Shown one piece after another: positions 9,186 through 17,653 of a stretch of DNA of 64,000 nucleotides (its first letter is position 1; each line of letters starts with the position of its first letter). The position numbers were made by a program, and so were the translations under genes. The stretch is from Limisoma sp963601185 (GTDB taxonomy: Bacteria > Bacteroidota > Bacteroidia > Bacteroidales > Muribaculaceae). The stretch is taken from contig CAVCEE010000001.1 of assembly GCA_963601185.1 (NCBI GenBank), forward strand, positions 124,001 through 188,000, read 5' to 3'. A model generated the notes under the pieces. The model ran no database searches. It was not told where the DNA came from and saw only the letters and a list, made by a program, of their open reading frames with translations.

Positions 9186-10655
9186 ATGGACAACAAAACA
9201 TTCAAGCAACGGTTGCAGGCAACCAAGACTACGCGCCGCGTGCGCTTTGCCGTGGTCAGCGTGCTTTTCTTATTGTTTTTGGTTTGGCTCGGCAACTTCT
9301 GGTGGCTGCTGCTCTATCCGCTGTTGTTTGACATCTACCTGACGCACTACATCAAGTGGGACTGGTGGAAATCGTCGAAAAACCCTGTGCTGCGCACATT
9401 GATGAGTTGGGTCGACGCTATCGTCTACGCGCTGATTCTTGTCTACATCATCTTCACGTTCATAGGGCAGAACTACAAAATCCCATCGTCGTCGCTCGAA
9501 AAGACTCTGCTCGTGGGCGACTACCTGTGGGTCAACAAGATGTGCTACGGTCCGCGTGTGCCTATCACTCCGTTGCATTTTCCGCTGTGCCAGAACACGT
9601 TCCCTATAATCAACACTAAGAGTTACCTCGACCATCCCGAACTCTCCTACCGCCGCCTCAAGGGCTACCGCCGCATCGAGCGCAACGACATTGTGGTGTT
9701 CAACTTCCCTGCCGGCGACACTATTGCTTTCAACGTGCAGAACCCTGACTACTACACGATTTGCTACATCGAGGGTTTCAAGCAAATCAACCCTTCGTCG
9801 CCTGCGGTCTACTACGACTACAATTTCGGCAAGCAGTGCCTTGCCCTCGGACGTGAGTCTGTGAAGAAGCACCCGGAAACGTTTGGCGAGGTGATGTTCC
9901 GTCCTGTAGACCGCCGCGAGAACTATGTGAAGCGCTGCATTGGTCTGCCTGGCGACTATCTGAAGATTGTCGACCAGGTGGTTTATATCAACAATCAGCC
10001 ACTCAAAGAACCTGAAAACGTGCAGTTTAACCACAATATCTACACCAACGGACAGGAAATCAGCGAAGCCGAATGGGAGTCGCTGGGCATCAGCAATGCC
10101 GACCGCCGCTCGTTGCAGCAGGGCGAAGACGGCACATACTACGAGGCTGTGCCTCTCACACGCAAGGCTGTGGCTGATTTCAAGGCTCTGCCACAGGTGG
10201 TGAAGGTTGAGCCTTCGGAAGTGGCTGAGGCTTGTCCGCCCTACCCTATCACGCGCTACTACGGCTGGACGCGCGCCAACTATGCTACAACCTTCGCCCA
10301 CGGCGGCATCTGGATTCCGAAGAAAGGTGCTACACTTAAACTCAACCTCTTCAACTTGCCTATCTACGAACGCTGCATCCGCAACTACGAGCACAACGAC
10401 CTCGAGGTGCGCGACGGCAAAATTCTTATCAACGGCAATGAGGCGCACGCCTACACCTTCAAGATGGACTACTACTGGATGATGGGCGACAACCGCGACA
10501 ACTCGCTCGACTCGCGCTACTGGGGCTTCGTGCCTGAGGACCATATCGTGGGTACGCCGATGTTTGTGATTATCTCGTTCGACGAAGACAAGTCGTTCTT
10601 CTCCGGCATCCGTTGGAATCGTGTGCTGAAGAGCGCGAACCCCGACAAAAAATAG
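9186..10655 (+). CDS. lepB: Signal peptidase I
   Basis: This inner-membrane protease removes signal peptides. The 489-residue protein has two or three N-terminal hydrophobic segments and then IPSSSLEKTL, where S103 aligns with the catalytic serine. The usual following methionine is leucine (L104). The general-base lysine lies in NYVKRCIGLPGD near residue 248, and the last box is MMGDNRDNSLDSRYWG. The large insertion between the boxes is normal for this phylum. An in-frame ATG at 9162 overlaps dapB; the start at 9186 (MDNKTFKQRL), just outside dapB, is preferred. Confidence 0.93.
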   Translation: MDNKTFKQRLQATKTTRRVRFAVVSVLFLLFLVWLGNFWWLLLYPLLFDIYLTHYIKWDWWKSSKNPVLRTLMSWVDAIVYALILVYIIFTFIGQNYKIPSSSLEKTLLVGDYLWVNKMCYGPRVPITPLHFPLCQNTFPIINTKSYLDHPELSYRRLKGYRRIERNDIVVFNFPAGDTIAFNVQNPDYYTICYIEGFKQINPSSPAVYYDYNFGKQCLALGRESVKKHPETFGEVMFRPVDRRENYVKRCIGLPGDYLKIVDQVVYINNQPLKEPENVQFNHNIYTNGQEISEAEWESLGISNADRRSLQQGEDGTYYEAVPLTRKAVADFKALPQVVKVEPSEVAEACPPYPITRYYGWTRANYATTFAHGGIWIPKKGATLKLNLFNLPIYERCIRNYEHNDLEVRDGKILINGNEAHAYTFKMDYYWMMGDNRDNSLDSRYWGFVPEDHIVGTPMFVIISFDEDKSFFSGIRWNRVLKSANPDKK

Positions 10656-10659
10656 GCCG

Positions 10660-11271
10660 ATGGACAACACCTTCAAGGCTGTGTTCTCGTCGCGTTATGC
10701 CGGCAGCGTAGACTACTACGCTGCTATGCTGCGCTACGGCACGGTGGCAATCGACCTTACCGAGCCCTACGACAAGCACCGCAAGCATCTCAACCGCATG
10801 GACATTGTGGGCACAAACGGCTGCCAGTCGCTCTCGGCATCGCTCGAAAAGCCCAACCGCTCTATGACGGTGGGCGAGATACGCCTGTCGGACCACGGCA
10901 ACTGGCGGCACAACCACTGGGGCGCACTCTTCTCCGCCTACGGGCGCACGCCGTTTTTCGACTATTTTGCCGACGACCTCAAGAAAATATATTCCGACAC
11001 GTCCATACAGACCATAGCCGACCTCAATATGGCTCTGCATTTTGCCGTAGTCGACTTTCTTGCTCTTGATATAGAAACAGTCATCCTCCGCGATAAAATC
11101 CCTCAGCAAGCCTTAAATGCAGTCAATGATATGCGTGACAACTTGCTTCCCCTCGGTGCGGAAAAGCCCTACTATCAGATTTGGTCGCAGAAATTCGGCT
11201 TCCAGCCCCACAAAAGCATCCTCGACCTACTCTTCAACCTCGGCCGCGAAGCCATCTTCACCCTCAAGTAA
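10660..11271 (+). CDS. WbqC family protein
   Basis: A 203-residue soluble protein of the WbqC family, visible from YYAAMLRYGTVAIDL near the start, the basic KHRKHLNRMDIVGTNG, and HNHWGALFSAYGRTPFFDYF near residues 86-106. WbqC proteins occur in polysaccharide loci, but their reaction is not established. The gene starts 4 bp after lepB and is part of the same operon, as in other Bacteroidales. It is the last gene before a repeat-rich intergenic region. Confidence 0.85.
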   Translation: MDNTFKAVFSSRYAGSVDYYAAMLRYGTVAIDLTEPYDKHRKHLNRMDIVGTNGCQSLSASLEKPNRSMTVGEIRLSDHGNWRHNHWGALFSAYGRTPFFDYFADDLKKIYSDTSIQTIADLNMALHFAVVDFLALDIETVILRDKIPQQALNAVNDMRDNLLPLGAEKPYYQIWSQKFGFQPHKSILDLLFNLGREAIFTLK

Positions 11272-11345
11272 AAGGACAGCGCACACTGCTCATCACGCTG
11301 CGATTGAGGGCGTGTGTCAGAGAGTGATGGCAACGATGGGAGTAC

Positions 11346-11360
11346 GCGCCGTAGGTGCGC
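11346..11360 (+). repeat. Fragment of dispersed palindromic element
   Basis: GCGCCGTAGGTGCGC is identical to the first module of the complete element at 26684-26766 and has the same orientation relative to the following ATPase gene. It ends 10 bp before the first 33-bp array. Nothing else is recognisable in 11272-11345. Confidence 0.6.
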
Positions 11361-11370
11361 TCTTATGACA

Positions 11371-11601
11371 GTTGCCCCTGATTTGCGACAAAAAACGAGC
11401 GAAGTTGCCCCTGATTTGCGACAAAAAATGAGGTGAGTTGCCCCTGATTTGCGACAAAAAATGAGGTGAGTTGCCCCTGATTTGCGACAAAAAATGAGGT
11501 GAGTTGCCCCTGATTTGCGACAAAAAATGAGGTGAGTTGCCCCTGATTTGCGACAAAAAATGAGGTGAGTTGCCCCTGATTTGCGACAAATAGTGTATAT
11601 T
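11371..11601 (+). repeat. Array of seven 33-bp tandem repeats upstream of an ATPase gene
   Basis: Seven copies begin at 11371, 11404, 11437, 11470, 11503, 11536 and 11569, exactly 33 bp apart. The unit begins GTTGCCCCTGATTTGCGAC and continues AAAAAATGAGGTGA. The first copy has small changes (ACGAGCGA) and the last runs into the promoter. GTTGC and GCGAC form an imperfect dyad. There are no unique spacers, so it is not CRISPR. Because 33 is a multiple of three, the minus strand stays open and would encode an 11-residue repeat, probably by accident. Confidence 0.97.
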
Positions 11602-11603
11602 TG
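11596..11603 (+). promoter_or_regulatory. -7 box of the first AAA_14 ATPase gene
   Basis: TATATTTG matches TAnnTTTG and lies within the degenerate end of the last repeat copy, 24 bp before the ATG. The TTG of the last full repeat (11570-11572) is 23 bp upstream and could act as the -33 element, so the repeat may supply part of the promoter. Confidence 0.6.
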
Positions 11604-11627
11604 CGGTGTTTATAACTTGATTCATAT

Positions 11628-12968
11628 ATGTTCAGACGCGATGTATTGAAGCAGATGGAGTTATGGAAGGCAAGTGATGCTCACAAGCCTCTCATCCTGC
11701 GCGGTCCCCGGCAAGTGGGAAAGACAACGGTTGTTGATGAATTTGGCAAGCAGTTTGACAATTATCTGTATTTCAATATGGAATTGTCTGCCAACTTGCG
11801 GCTTTTTGAGATGGAAATAAGCATTGACGAACTTGTAGGTATGCTTTTTGCCAGCAAAGGGATGAAGCAAAATCCAGGGACAACTCTTATTTTCATTGAC
11901 GAAATACAAAATTCGCCAAAGACAATAGCATTGTTGCGCTATTTCTATGAGCAGCGCCCCGACCTCTATGTGGTGGCGGCAGGATCGTTGCTTGAGAATG
12001 TGGTTGACGTGAATGTGAGTTTTCCTGTCGGGCGTGTGCAGTATCTGGCTGTTCATCCGTGTTCGTTCAGAGAGTTTCTCGGAGCACTTGACAAACAGAA
12101 TCTGTTGCGGATAACAGACCAAAAGCCGGAGCTTACAGAGCCTTTCCACAGCGAACTGATGCATCTGTTCAATCTCTATTCAATTGTGGGCGGAATGCCA
12201 GAGGCTGTGCAGCAATATGCTTCTACAGGCGACATCGTTGCAACAGCTGATGTGTACGAAACATTAATACAAGCCTATAAGGACGATGTGGAGAAATATG
12301 TAAAAGGCAGTAAGTTGACCGATGTGGTGCGCTTTGTGCTGTCTTACGGATGGGCATTTGCAGGCGAGACCGTGACGATAGGAAATTTTGCCAATTCGGG
12401 GTACAAGTCGCGCGAGGTTGGCGAAGCGTTCCGTGTGCTCGAAAAGGCAATGCTGCTGGAACTGGTCTACCCTACTTCAACAACAAAGATGCCGGCAATA
12501 CCGGAAACAAAGCGCAAGCCTAAACTAATATGGTTTGACACAGGACTGGTTAACTATCAGGCGGGTGTGCGCAATGAGGTTATAGGTTCTACTGAAATGG
12601 TCGATTCATGGCGAGGGCATATCGCCGAGCAGGTCACAGCCCAAGAGTTGTTGGCGTTGGACAACCGTATCGGCACGAGCCGTGCTTTTTGGGCACGCCC
12701 TAACAATGGTGCAGAGGTTGACTTCATCTTGCGTCTTGGCACAAAAATATATCCGATAGAGGTGAAAAGCGGCATAAACTCCCATCTACGCTCCCTGCAA
12801 GTGTTTATGGACAACTCCGATGTGGACATTGCCGTGCGTGTATGGTCGAAGCCGTATGCCGTTGACTTAGTGAAAACCCCTTCGGGAAAGGAATTCAGAC
12901 TTGTCAACTTACCATTCTATCTAATCAGTAAAATAGAGTCTATTATAGCCTCTCTCTCTATTTCCTGA
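11628..12968 (+). CDS. AAA_14/DUF4143 ATPase with intact nuclease-like motif
   Basis: A 446-residue cytoplasmic ATPase. Walker A is GPRQVGKT (residues 26-33) and Walker B ends in FIDEI (89-93). The sensor-like AAGSLLENV follows. A winged-helix-like segment (IGNFANSGYKSREVGEAFRV) comes before the C-terminal DUF4143 domain, which keeps a PD-(D/E)XK-type signature GAEVDFIL...PIEVKSG (about 361-381). The family is abundant in gut Bacteroidota and has no firm function. It is preceded by a 33-bp repeat array and overlaps the convergent GDPD gene by 11 bp. It differs from the two other AAA_14 proteins in this window in its C-terminus. Confidence 0.9.
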   Translation: MFRRDVLKQMELWKASDAHKPLILRGPRQVGKTTVVDEFGKQFDNYLYFNMELSANLRLFEMEISIDELVGMLFASKGMKQNPGTTLIFIDEIQNSPKTIALLRYFYEQRPDLYVVAAGSLLENVVDVNVSFPVGRVQYLAVHPCSFREFLGALDKQNLLRITDQKPELTEPFHSELMHLFNLYSIVGGMPEAVQQYASTGDIVATADVYETLIQAYKDDVEKYVKGSKLTDVVRFVLSYGWAFAGETVTIGNFANSGYKSREVGEAFRVLEKAMLLELVYPTSTTKMPAIPETKRKPKLIWFDTGLVNYQAGVRNEVIGSTEMVDSWRGHIAEQVTAQELLALDNRIGTSRAFWARPNNGAEVDFILRLGTKIYPIEVKSGINSHLRSLQVFMDNSDVDIAVRVWSKPYAVDLVKTPSGKEFRLVNLPFYLISKIESIIASLSIS

Positions 12969-13719
12969 GCATTTGCTGGAGGAGGACTGGCTCGTTGGTG
13001 GTGATGAAGTCGACGTTGTTGTCGATGAGCCACTGGAGTTTGTCTTTAGTGTCGACGGTCCAGATGTTCACCTTCAGTTTCAGTTTGTGGGCTTCGGCGA
13101 TCCATTCGGGATGCTGCTGGATGGTGCCGTAACTGTAGTCGAGTCCGGCAAAGCCGAGGGCTTTGAGTTCCGCTGGCGCGAGTTCGCCGTTGAGGTAGTA
13201 TATTTTCGTGCCTTTCGGGGCGAGTCGCTTGAACTCTTTGCAGGCAAAGAGCGAGAACGAGATGTACTCGGTGCGCTTCTCAAGGCCGTATTTCTTCACC
13301 ATTGCCACGATTTTCTTCACAGCCTCTGTTTCCTGCGCCGGGGTTTTGTGTTCCTTCAGTTCGAGGATGAGCCGGGTGGACAGCGACTTGCCCTTGGCGA
13401 GGTAAGCCTCGAGTGTAGGCATCGTTTCGCCGTTGTCGAGCACGATTGACGACAGTTCGGCAGATGAACTCTCTTCCACCACATAGCCTTTGAACTTGGC
13501 GTCGTGGTTGACAAAAAGGTCGCCGTCGGTGCTCAGCCACACGTCAAACTCCGATCCGTAGCAGCGTATGGAATCCGCCTTTTCGAGTGCCGCCAGGCTG
13601 TTTTGCGCCGAGCCCGGAGTGCGCCAGTAGCCGCGGTGGGCTATTACTTTCGGTTGCGAAGCACTTGCCACGGCGGCAATGCCAAGAAGAAGTGCTGTGA
13701 AGATGTTTGCGAGTTTCAT
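12958..13719 (-). CDS. Glycerophosphodiester phosphodiesterase family protein, exported
   Basis: The start at 13719 gives a clean signal peptide (MKLANIFTALLLGIAAVASA); an ATG at 13758 would add a charged extension and is less likely. The mature part has the GDPD catalytic features: IAHRGYWRT with the general-base histidine, then EFDVWLSTDGDLFVNHD with the metal-binding E-x-D and second histidine, and LELKEHK. It hydrolyses glycerophosphodiesters to glycerol-3-phosphate and an alcohol, probably in the periplasm. It follows the ABC permease by 28 bp and its end overlaps the ATPase gene by 11 bp. Confidence 0.9.
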   Translation of the reverse strand: MKLANIFTALLLGIAAVASASQPKVIAHRGYWRTPGSAQNSLAALEKADSIRCYGSEFDVWLSTDGDLFVNHDAKFKGYVVEESSSAELSSIVLDNGETMPTLEAYLAKGKSLSTRLILELKEHKTPAQETEAVKKIVAMVKKYGLEKRTEYISFSLFACKEFKRLAPKGTKIYYLNGELAPAELKALGFAGLDYSYGTIQQHPEWIAEAHKLKLKVNIWTVDTKDKLQWLIDNNVDFITTNEPVLLQQMLRK

Positions 13720-13747
13720 ATCGGTAAGTTTTTTTGTATTGGTTCGT

Positions 13748-14974
13748 TTATTTTTCAAGATACCACAGCGAAGCCACCTTGCGGCGGATGGCGATGATGT
13801 TGCCGAGCGAGATGAGTCCGATCACCACCAGTCCCACCAGTGCCGACAGCCATACCGGCTCGCCCGTGAGCGAGAACATCTGCAATTGCGTCATGTAGAG
13901 CGAGCGCGAATAGAGCAGTAGCGCAATTGCCACCACATAGACTGCGGCGTTGACGTAAATCACCATCTTCTCGTAAGTGCCAGCCACCTGCTTGGGCGTG
14001 TAGCCAAGCAGCAGGAGGTCCTGCAGTTTTTTGGTGTTTTTCTGCAACAGCAGATAGATGCTGAGAATGAGGATGAAGAACGACAACAGACTGATAACCA
14101 GTCCTACGGCGATAACGATGCCCATAATCACGGTGAGCATATAACTTGCCTTGTTGGAGTTCATCTTGTCGCCGGCAATCTCGTAGCCGTGTTTCTTCAT
14201 ATACTTTTCAATAGCAACATCGCCCGGCTTGCTGACCTCAAGGATGAGCCTTGACGGCTGCACCTTCACCTCAGGCGCGAAGCGGCTGTTGCTCCACGTC
14301 ATGAATTTCTCCGGCACGATGATGGTGTTCAGACGGTTGGAAAAACCCACCACGCGACCCTCGATGTATTCCTGATGGCCGTCGGTAGCGGTGATGGTAA
14401 GCACGATGGGCACTTTTCCCACCATATCCTCGCTCAACTGCGGCATACCCTGTGAAGCGGCAAAGCCGAAGTTGTAGAGCGACAGATAGTCCTTCGACAG
14501 AAGTATAGGCACCATAGGGTGCGCACTTGTGGGGTCGAACGACCAGTTGATGTTCTTGGTGTCGATAAACTCGTCGGGCACCGACTCGAAGAAGAGGAAC
14601 GTGCGGAGACTCAGCGCGCGGTTGCCTATGCTGATGTTGCCCGCCGCCTTGTAGTTGGTCGACGAGAACCGTCCCACCTTGCGCATCCACGGCTGGCTCT
14701 CAAGGTCGGCAATCTCATCTTCCGAGAAAGCGTTGGCGTCAACGCCCCCAATCATGCTCTTCACCATCGACACTCCGCCGATGCTCTTCGTTACCACAAG
14801 ATAGTCCTTGCGGATAAAACTGTCCTCGTCCTCAAACACCGGGCGCACGTCCTGCCAGAACTGGATGCCGAGCAGCACGATAGTGAGACCCACTACATTG
14901 GCAATGGCGAAGCCAACGAGTTGCGACTTGCTGACGTGCTTGCGCAACAGTTTCCACATCAAAGGATTTTTCAT
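13748..14974 (-). CDS. FtsX/MacB-like ABC transporter permease
   Basis: A 408-residue membrane protein with one N-terminal transmembrane segment (about 22-42), a large extracytoplasmic domain, and three C-terminal segments (about 275-300, 325-345 and 375-395). This is the topology of the FtsX/MacB/LolC permease group. The start overlaps the stop of the ATP-binding gene by 4 bp, so the pair forms one transporter. These systems move lipoproteins, peptides or drugs or act mechanically; the substrate cannot be read from sequence. Confidence 0.8.
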   Translation of the reverse strand: MKNPLMWKLLRKHVSKSQLVGFAIANVVGLTIVLLGIQFWQDVRPVFEDEDSFIRKDYLVVTKSIGGVSMVKSMIGGVDANAFSEDEIADLESQPWMRKVGRFSSTNYKAAGNISIGNRALSLRTFLFFESVPDEFIDTKNINWSFDPTSAHPMVPILLSKDYLSLYNFGFAASQGMPQLSEDMVGKVPIVLTITATDGHQEYIEGRVVGFSNRLNTIIVPEKFMTWSNSRFAPEVKVQPSRLILEVSKPGDVAIEKYMKKHGYEIAGDKMNSNKASYMLTVIMGIVIAVGLVISLLSFFILILSIYLLLQKNTKKLQDLLLLGYTPKQVAGTYEKMVIYVNAAVYVVAIALLLYSRSLYMTQLQMFSLTGEPVWLSALVGLVVIGLISLGNIIAIRRKVASLWYLEK

Positions 14975-15615
14975 AATTTCAGTGCCTCCTCCACTGCTAT
15001 GTCAAGGTTGTTGCCCACGGATGTTGCTATCACGGCAGCGCCGGTGCGCGATGCCTCCTCGGTGATGATGTCGGCCACGATGCGGTTGTTGGTGCCGTCA
15101 AGGTGGCTCACTGGCTCGTCGAGCAGGAAGAAGTCGCACGGCTGGCACACGGTGCGTATGATTGCCACGCGCTGCTGCTGTCCTATCGACAGTTTGCCGG
15201 CAGGGCGGTCAATGCGGTCGGCGATGCCCAGACGCTCGAAGAGCGCGCGGATTTCGGCGGTTGTCTTGAATCCCGTCAGGCGGTTTTTCAGTTCCACGTT
15301 CTCCATAGCCGTCAGTTCCGGGAACAGACGCATCTCCTGAGGCAGGTAGGCAATGTGGCTGCGGCGGATTTCGCACCACTCCTCCACGCTGATTTCGTCG
15401 ATCGACCGATTGTCGAAGCGAAATTCGCCCTCATAGTCCTTGCGGTAGCCGTAGAGATAGGCGCACAGCGACGACTTGCCGCAGCCGCTCTCGGCGGAGA
15501 TAAGATATTTCTTGCCGCGCTCGAAAGTCAATGTTTTCATCCACACCTCCGACTTGATGCCGGGCTGTCCGGCAAACACTCTCGGCAGGGTGTTTATAAG
15601 TTCGATTCTTTCCAT
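14971..15615 (-). CDS. ABC transporter ATP-binding protein
   Basis: A 214-residue ATPase subunit. Walker A is SAESGCGKSS, the signature is LSIGQQQR, Walker B is FFLLDEP, and the Q-loop lies in AYLPQEMRL. An upstream ATG at 15642 overlaps a TACTTTTG promoter box (15640-15647), so the start at 15615 (MERIELINTL) is chosen. The gene is translationally coupled to the permease by a 4-bp overlap. It is short and of the LolD/FtsE size class. Confidence 0.88.
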   Translation of the reverse strand: MERIELINTLPRVFAGQPGIKSEVWMKTLTFERGKKYLISAESGCGKSSLCAYLYGYRKDYEGEFRFDNRSIDEISVEEWCEIRRSHIAYLPQEMRLFPELTAMENVELKNRLTGFKTTAEIRALFERLGIADRIDRPAGKLSIGQQQRVAIIRTVCQPCDFFLLDEPVSHLDGTNNRIVADIITEEASRTGAAVIATSVGNNLDIAVEEALKL

Positions 15616-15639
15616 TCTGTTGGATTTGTTTCTCGGCAT

Positions 15640-15647
15640 CAAAAGTA
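15640..15647 (-). promoter_or_regulatory. -7 box of the ABC/GDPD operon
   Basis: On the minus strand it reads TACTTTTG, matching TAnnTTTG, 24 bp before the ATG at 15615. It decides the start codon of the ATP-binding gene. Confidence 0.55.
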
Positions 15648-15702
15648 GCCTAAACTAACGGAAAATCCAAATAAAGGTCAAAAATGCCTCCAAATTGGTT
15701 GA

Positions 15703-15771
15703 ATTGAAAATCTTGGAAGTTTTGAATTGAAAATTATGGGAATTTTGCATTGAAAATCTTGGGAATTTTGT
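15703..15771 (+). repeat. Three 23-bp tandem repeats upstream of cdd
   Basis: Copies begin at 15703, 15726 and 15749 with ATTGAAAAT and continue CTTGGAAGTTTTG, TATGGGAATTTTG and CTTGGGAATTTTG. The period is exactly 23 bp. The second copy has a near-perfect dyad (AAAATT and AATTTT around ATGGG). The array sits between the divergent promoters of the ABC operon and cdd, 12 bp before the cdd -7 box. Confidence 0.93.
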
Positions 15772-15783
15772 GCCTAAAATCGT

Positions 15784-15791
15784 TATATTTG
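15784..15791 (+). promoter_or_regulatory. -7 box of cdd
   Basis: TATATTTG matches TAnnTTTG, 35 bp before the ATG. A TTG from the last 23-bp repeat (15759-15761) lies 22 bp upstream as a possible -33 element. Confidence 0.6.
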
Positions 15792-15826
15792 CATAACTGC
15801 ATTTTTGCATTAAAGCATAAACCAGT

Positions 15827-16297
15827 ATGAAAGAACTGAAGATCACAACCGACATCCAGGTTTATCAGTATGATGAACTCGTCGAAGAAGACAAGATTTT
15901 GGTTGACAAAGCCAAAGCAATGACCGAGAAGTCGTATGCGCCCTACAGCAAGTTTAATGTAGGCGCTGCCGTGCTGCTTTCCAACGGCAAGATTGTGGGC
16001 GGCTCCAACCAGGAGAACGCCGCCTTTCCGTCGGGCACATGCGCCGAGCGCACAACGGTCTACTATGCCCATTCGAAATACCCTGATGCCAAATTTGAGA
16101 AACTCGCCATCGCCGCATCCAAGGACGGCAAGTTCACTAAAAATCCAGTGTCGCCGTGCGGTGCCTGCCGCCAGGCCATACTTGAGTACGAAACCCTTGG
16201 AAAACAACCGGTAAAGATTTATCTCTACGGCGAGGACGGCATCTACGTGGTGAACCGCGTGGCTGACCTTCTTCCGCTGCATTTCGACCATTTTTAG
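15827..16297 (+). CDS. cdd: Cytidine deaminase
   Basis: This 156-residue zinc enzyme deaminates cytidine and deoxycytidine in pyrimidine salvage. YAPYSKFNVGAAVL is the substrate-binding start motif. The zinc and proton-shuttle motif is TCAER, and the two other zinc cysteines are in SPCGACRQ. Length is normal for the family, with an N-terminal extension of about 25 residues. The kinase-like gene follows after 12 bp. Two promoter-proximal features, a 23-bp repeat array and a -7 box, precede it. Confidence 0.96.
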   Translation: MKELKITTDIQVYQYDELVEEDKILVDKAKAMTEKSYAPYSKFNVGAAVLLSNGKIVGGSNQENAAFPSGTCAERTTVYYAHSKYPDAKFEKLAIAASKDGKFTKNPVSPCGACRQAILEYETLGKQPVKIYLYGEDGIYVVNRVADLLPLHFDHF

Positions 16298-16309
16298 TCC
16301 CGGCAGCCG

Positions 16310-17056
16310 ATGATGAGAGTGGTGGTCAATCCGAAATTCGAGAGCCTTCGCGAGGCAATCGGTGAAATTCCGGACACGATAGCCGTGTGCGGTGAGCAGA
16401 TTTTTCAGGGTCGCAACCGCATCTACAGGGCAACAATCGGAGGCATCGACCTAACGGTCAAGGAGTTTCGCGTGCCGTCGCTGGTCAACCGCTGGGCGTA
16501 TGCCCATCTGCGCCACGGAAAGGCTCGCCGCTCGTTTGACAACGCTATGCAACTTGCCGCCCTCCACATCGAAACGCCTGAACCAATAGCCTACATCGAG
16601 GAGCGTACCGACGTACTGTTGCGCCGCAGTTACTACATCTGCCGCTACTGGGAAGGGCAGACCGTGCGCAACTGGGAAACCGCGGTGGCTGACAGCGACG
16701 CGATGCTCAATGCCCTTGCGCACTTCACGCTCAATCTGCACCGTAACGGGGTGATGCACCGCGACTTTTCGCCAGGCAACATCATCTACCGCATTGAGGA
16801 CGGAGAATACCGCTTCGCCCTTGTGGACATCAACCGTATGGACTTTGGCGTACACGACAAAAGCCGTCTCTACCGCAATTTCCGCAGCATCAACATCGAG
16901 AGCGAGGCGGAGACTCTACGCTTTGCCGAAGCCTATGCCCGTGCGGCAGGACTCGACACGGAGGAGATGCGCGCCGTAGCCCGGCGGATGTTTCTCGCCT
17001 ATCACCGCGAGAAGGCACTCCACCGCCGGCTCAAGGCATTGATAGGCAAGCGGTGA
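16310..17056 (+). CDS. Kdo/WaaP-like lipopolysaccharide kinase family protein
   Basis: A 248-residue protein with an eroded protein-kinase fold. FQGRNRIYRATIGGIDLTVK contains the nucleotide-binding lysine region. The catalytic loop is HRDFSPGNI near residues 150-158, and ALVDINRMDF takes the place of the metal-binding DFG. Members phosphorylate Kdo or heptose of lipid A-core in the cytoplasm before export. A related sugar or lipid kinase role is inferred. It lies between cdd and aroK on the same strand, 12 bp after cdd. Confidence 0.82.
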   Translation: MMRVVVNPKFESLREAIGEIPDTIAVCGEQIFQGRNRIYRATIGGIDLTVKEFRVPSLVNRWAYAHLRHGKARRSFDNAMQLAALHIETPEPIAYIEERTDVLLRRSYYICRYWEGQTVRNWETAVADSDAMLNALAHFTLNLHRNGVMHRDFSPGNIIYRIEDGEYRFALVDINRMDFGVHDKSRLYRNFRSINIESEAETLRFAEAYARAAGLDTEEMRAVARRMFLAYHREKALHRRLKALIGKR

Positions 17057-17095
17057 AATTTGCTGGTTTATGAAAATTGTGATAACTTCGCTCCT

Positions 17096-17644
17096 ATGAA
17101 ACCGATTTTTCTCATTGGCTATATGGGCTCGGGCAAGTCGACCCTTGGCAGGGTGCTTGCCGAGATGCTCGACTGCGACTTCACCGACCTCGACGCATAT
17201 ATCGAAAACCGTTACCGCAAGACCATCAAGGAAATCTTTGCCGAGCACGGCGAGGCTGGATTTCGCGACATTGAGCGCCGTATGCTCCTTGAGGTGTGCG
17301 ACTTCCAGAACATTGTGATTGCCTGTGGCGGCGGCACTCCCTGCTTCGGCGACAATATGGACATAATGAATGCCCACGGTGTGGCCGTATATCTGCAAGT
17401 GCCCATTGAGAGACTCTATCAGCGGTTGTCGCGTCCGCGCTCCAAGGCCAAGCGTCCGGTCATTGCCGACAAGACCGACGAAGAGTTGATGCAGTTCATA
17501 GCCGACAACCTCAGCCAGCGCGACCCCTACTATTCTCGTGCCAACCTCAAGTTCGACACCACAAACATCGAGACGGCGGCAGAGACGCGCGTCACGGCAG
17601 CGCACTTGCTCGAAATCGTGCGTCCGCTGGTCGATGCACAGTAG
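17096..17644 (+). CDS. aroK: Shikimate kinase
   Basis: This enzyme phosphorylates shikimate at the 3-hydroxyl in chorismate synthesis. The 182-residue protein opens with MKPIFLIGYMGSGKSTLG (Walker A GYMGSGKS). FTDLDAYIE binds shikimate and magnesium, IACGGGTPC is the glycine-rich shikimate-binding motif, and SRPRSKAKRPV is the lid. An in-frame ATG at 17060 would add 12 residues without family similarity, so 17096 is preferred. It converges with queG, 9 bp apart. Confidence 0.95.
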   Translation: MKPIFLIGYMGSGKSTLGRVLAEMLDCDFTDLDAYIENRYRKTIKEIFAEHGEAGFRDIERRMLLEVCDFQNIVIACGGGTPCFGDNMDIMNAHGVAVYLQVPIERLYQRLSRPRSKAKRPVIADKTDEELMQFIADNLSQRDPYYSRANLKFDTTNIETAAETRVTAAHLLEIVRPLVDAQ

Positions 17645-17653
17645 CCTATAGCC

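Noticed and set aside
11371..11601. CRISPR array
   Set aside because: The 33-bp units are directly tandem with no unique spacers, and no cas gene is present.
11317..11625. Minus-strand reading frame encoding repeated LSQIRGNSPHF units
   Set aside because: It exists only because the 33-bp DNA repeat is a multiple of three. It has no plausible start signal, no flanking domain and lies on the strand opposite to the promoter of the ATPase gene.
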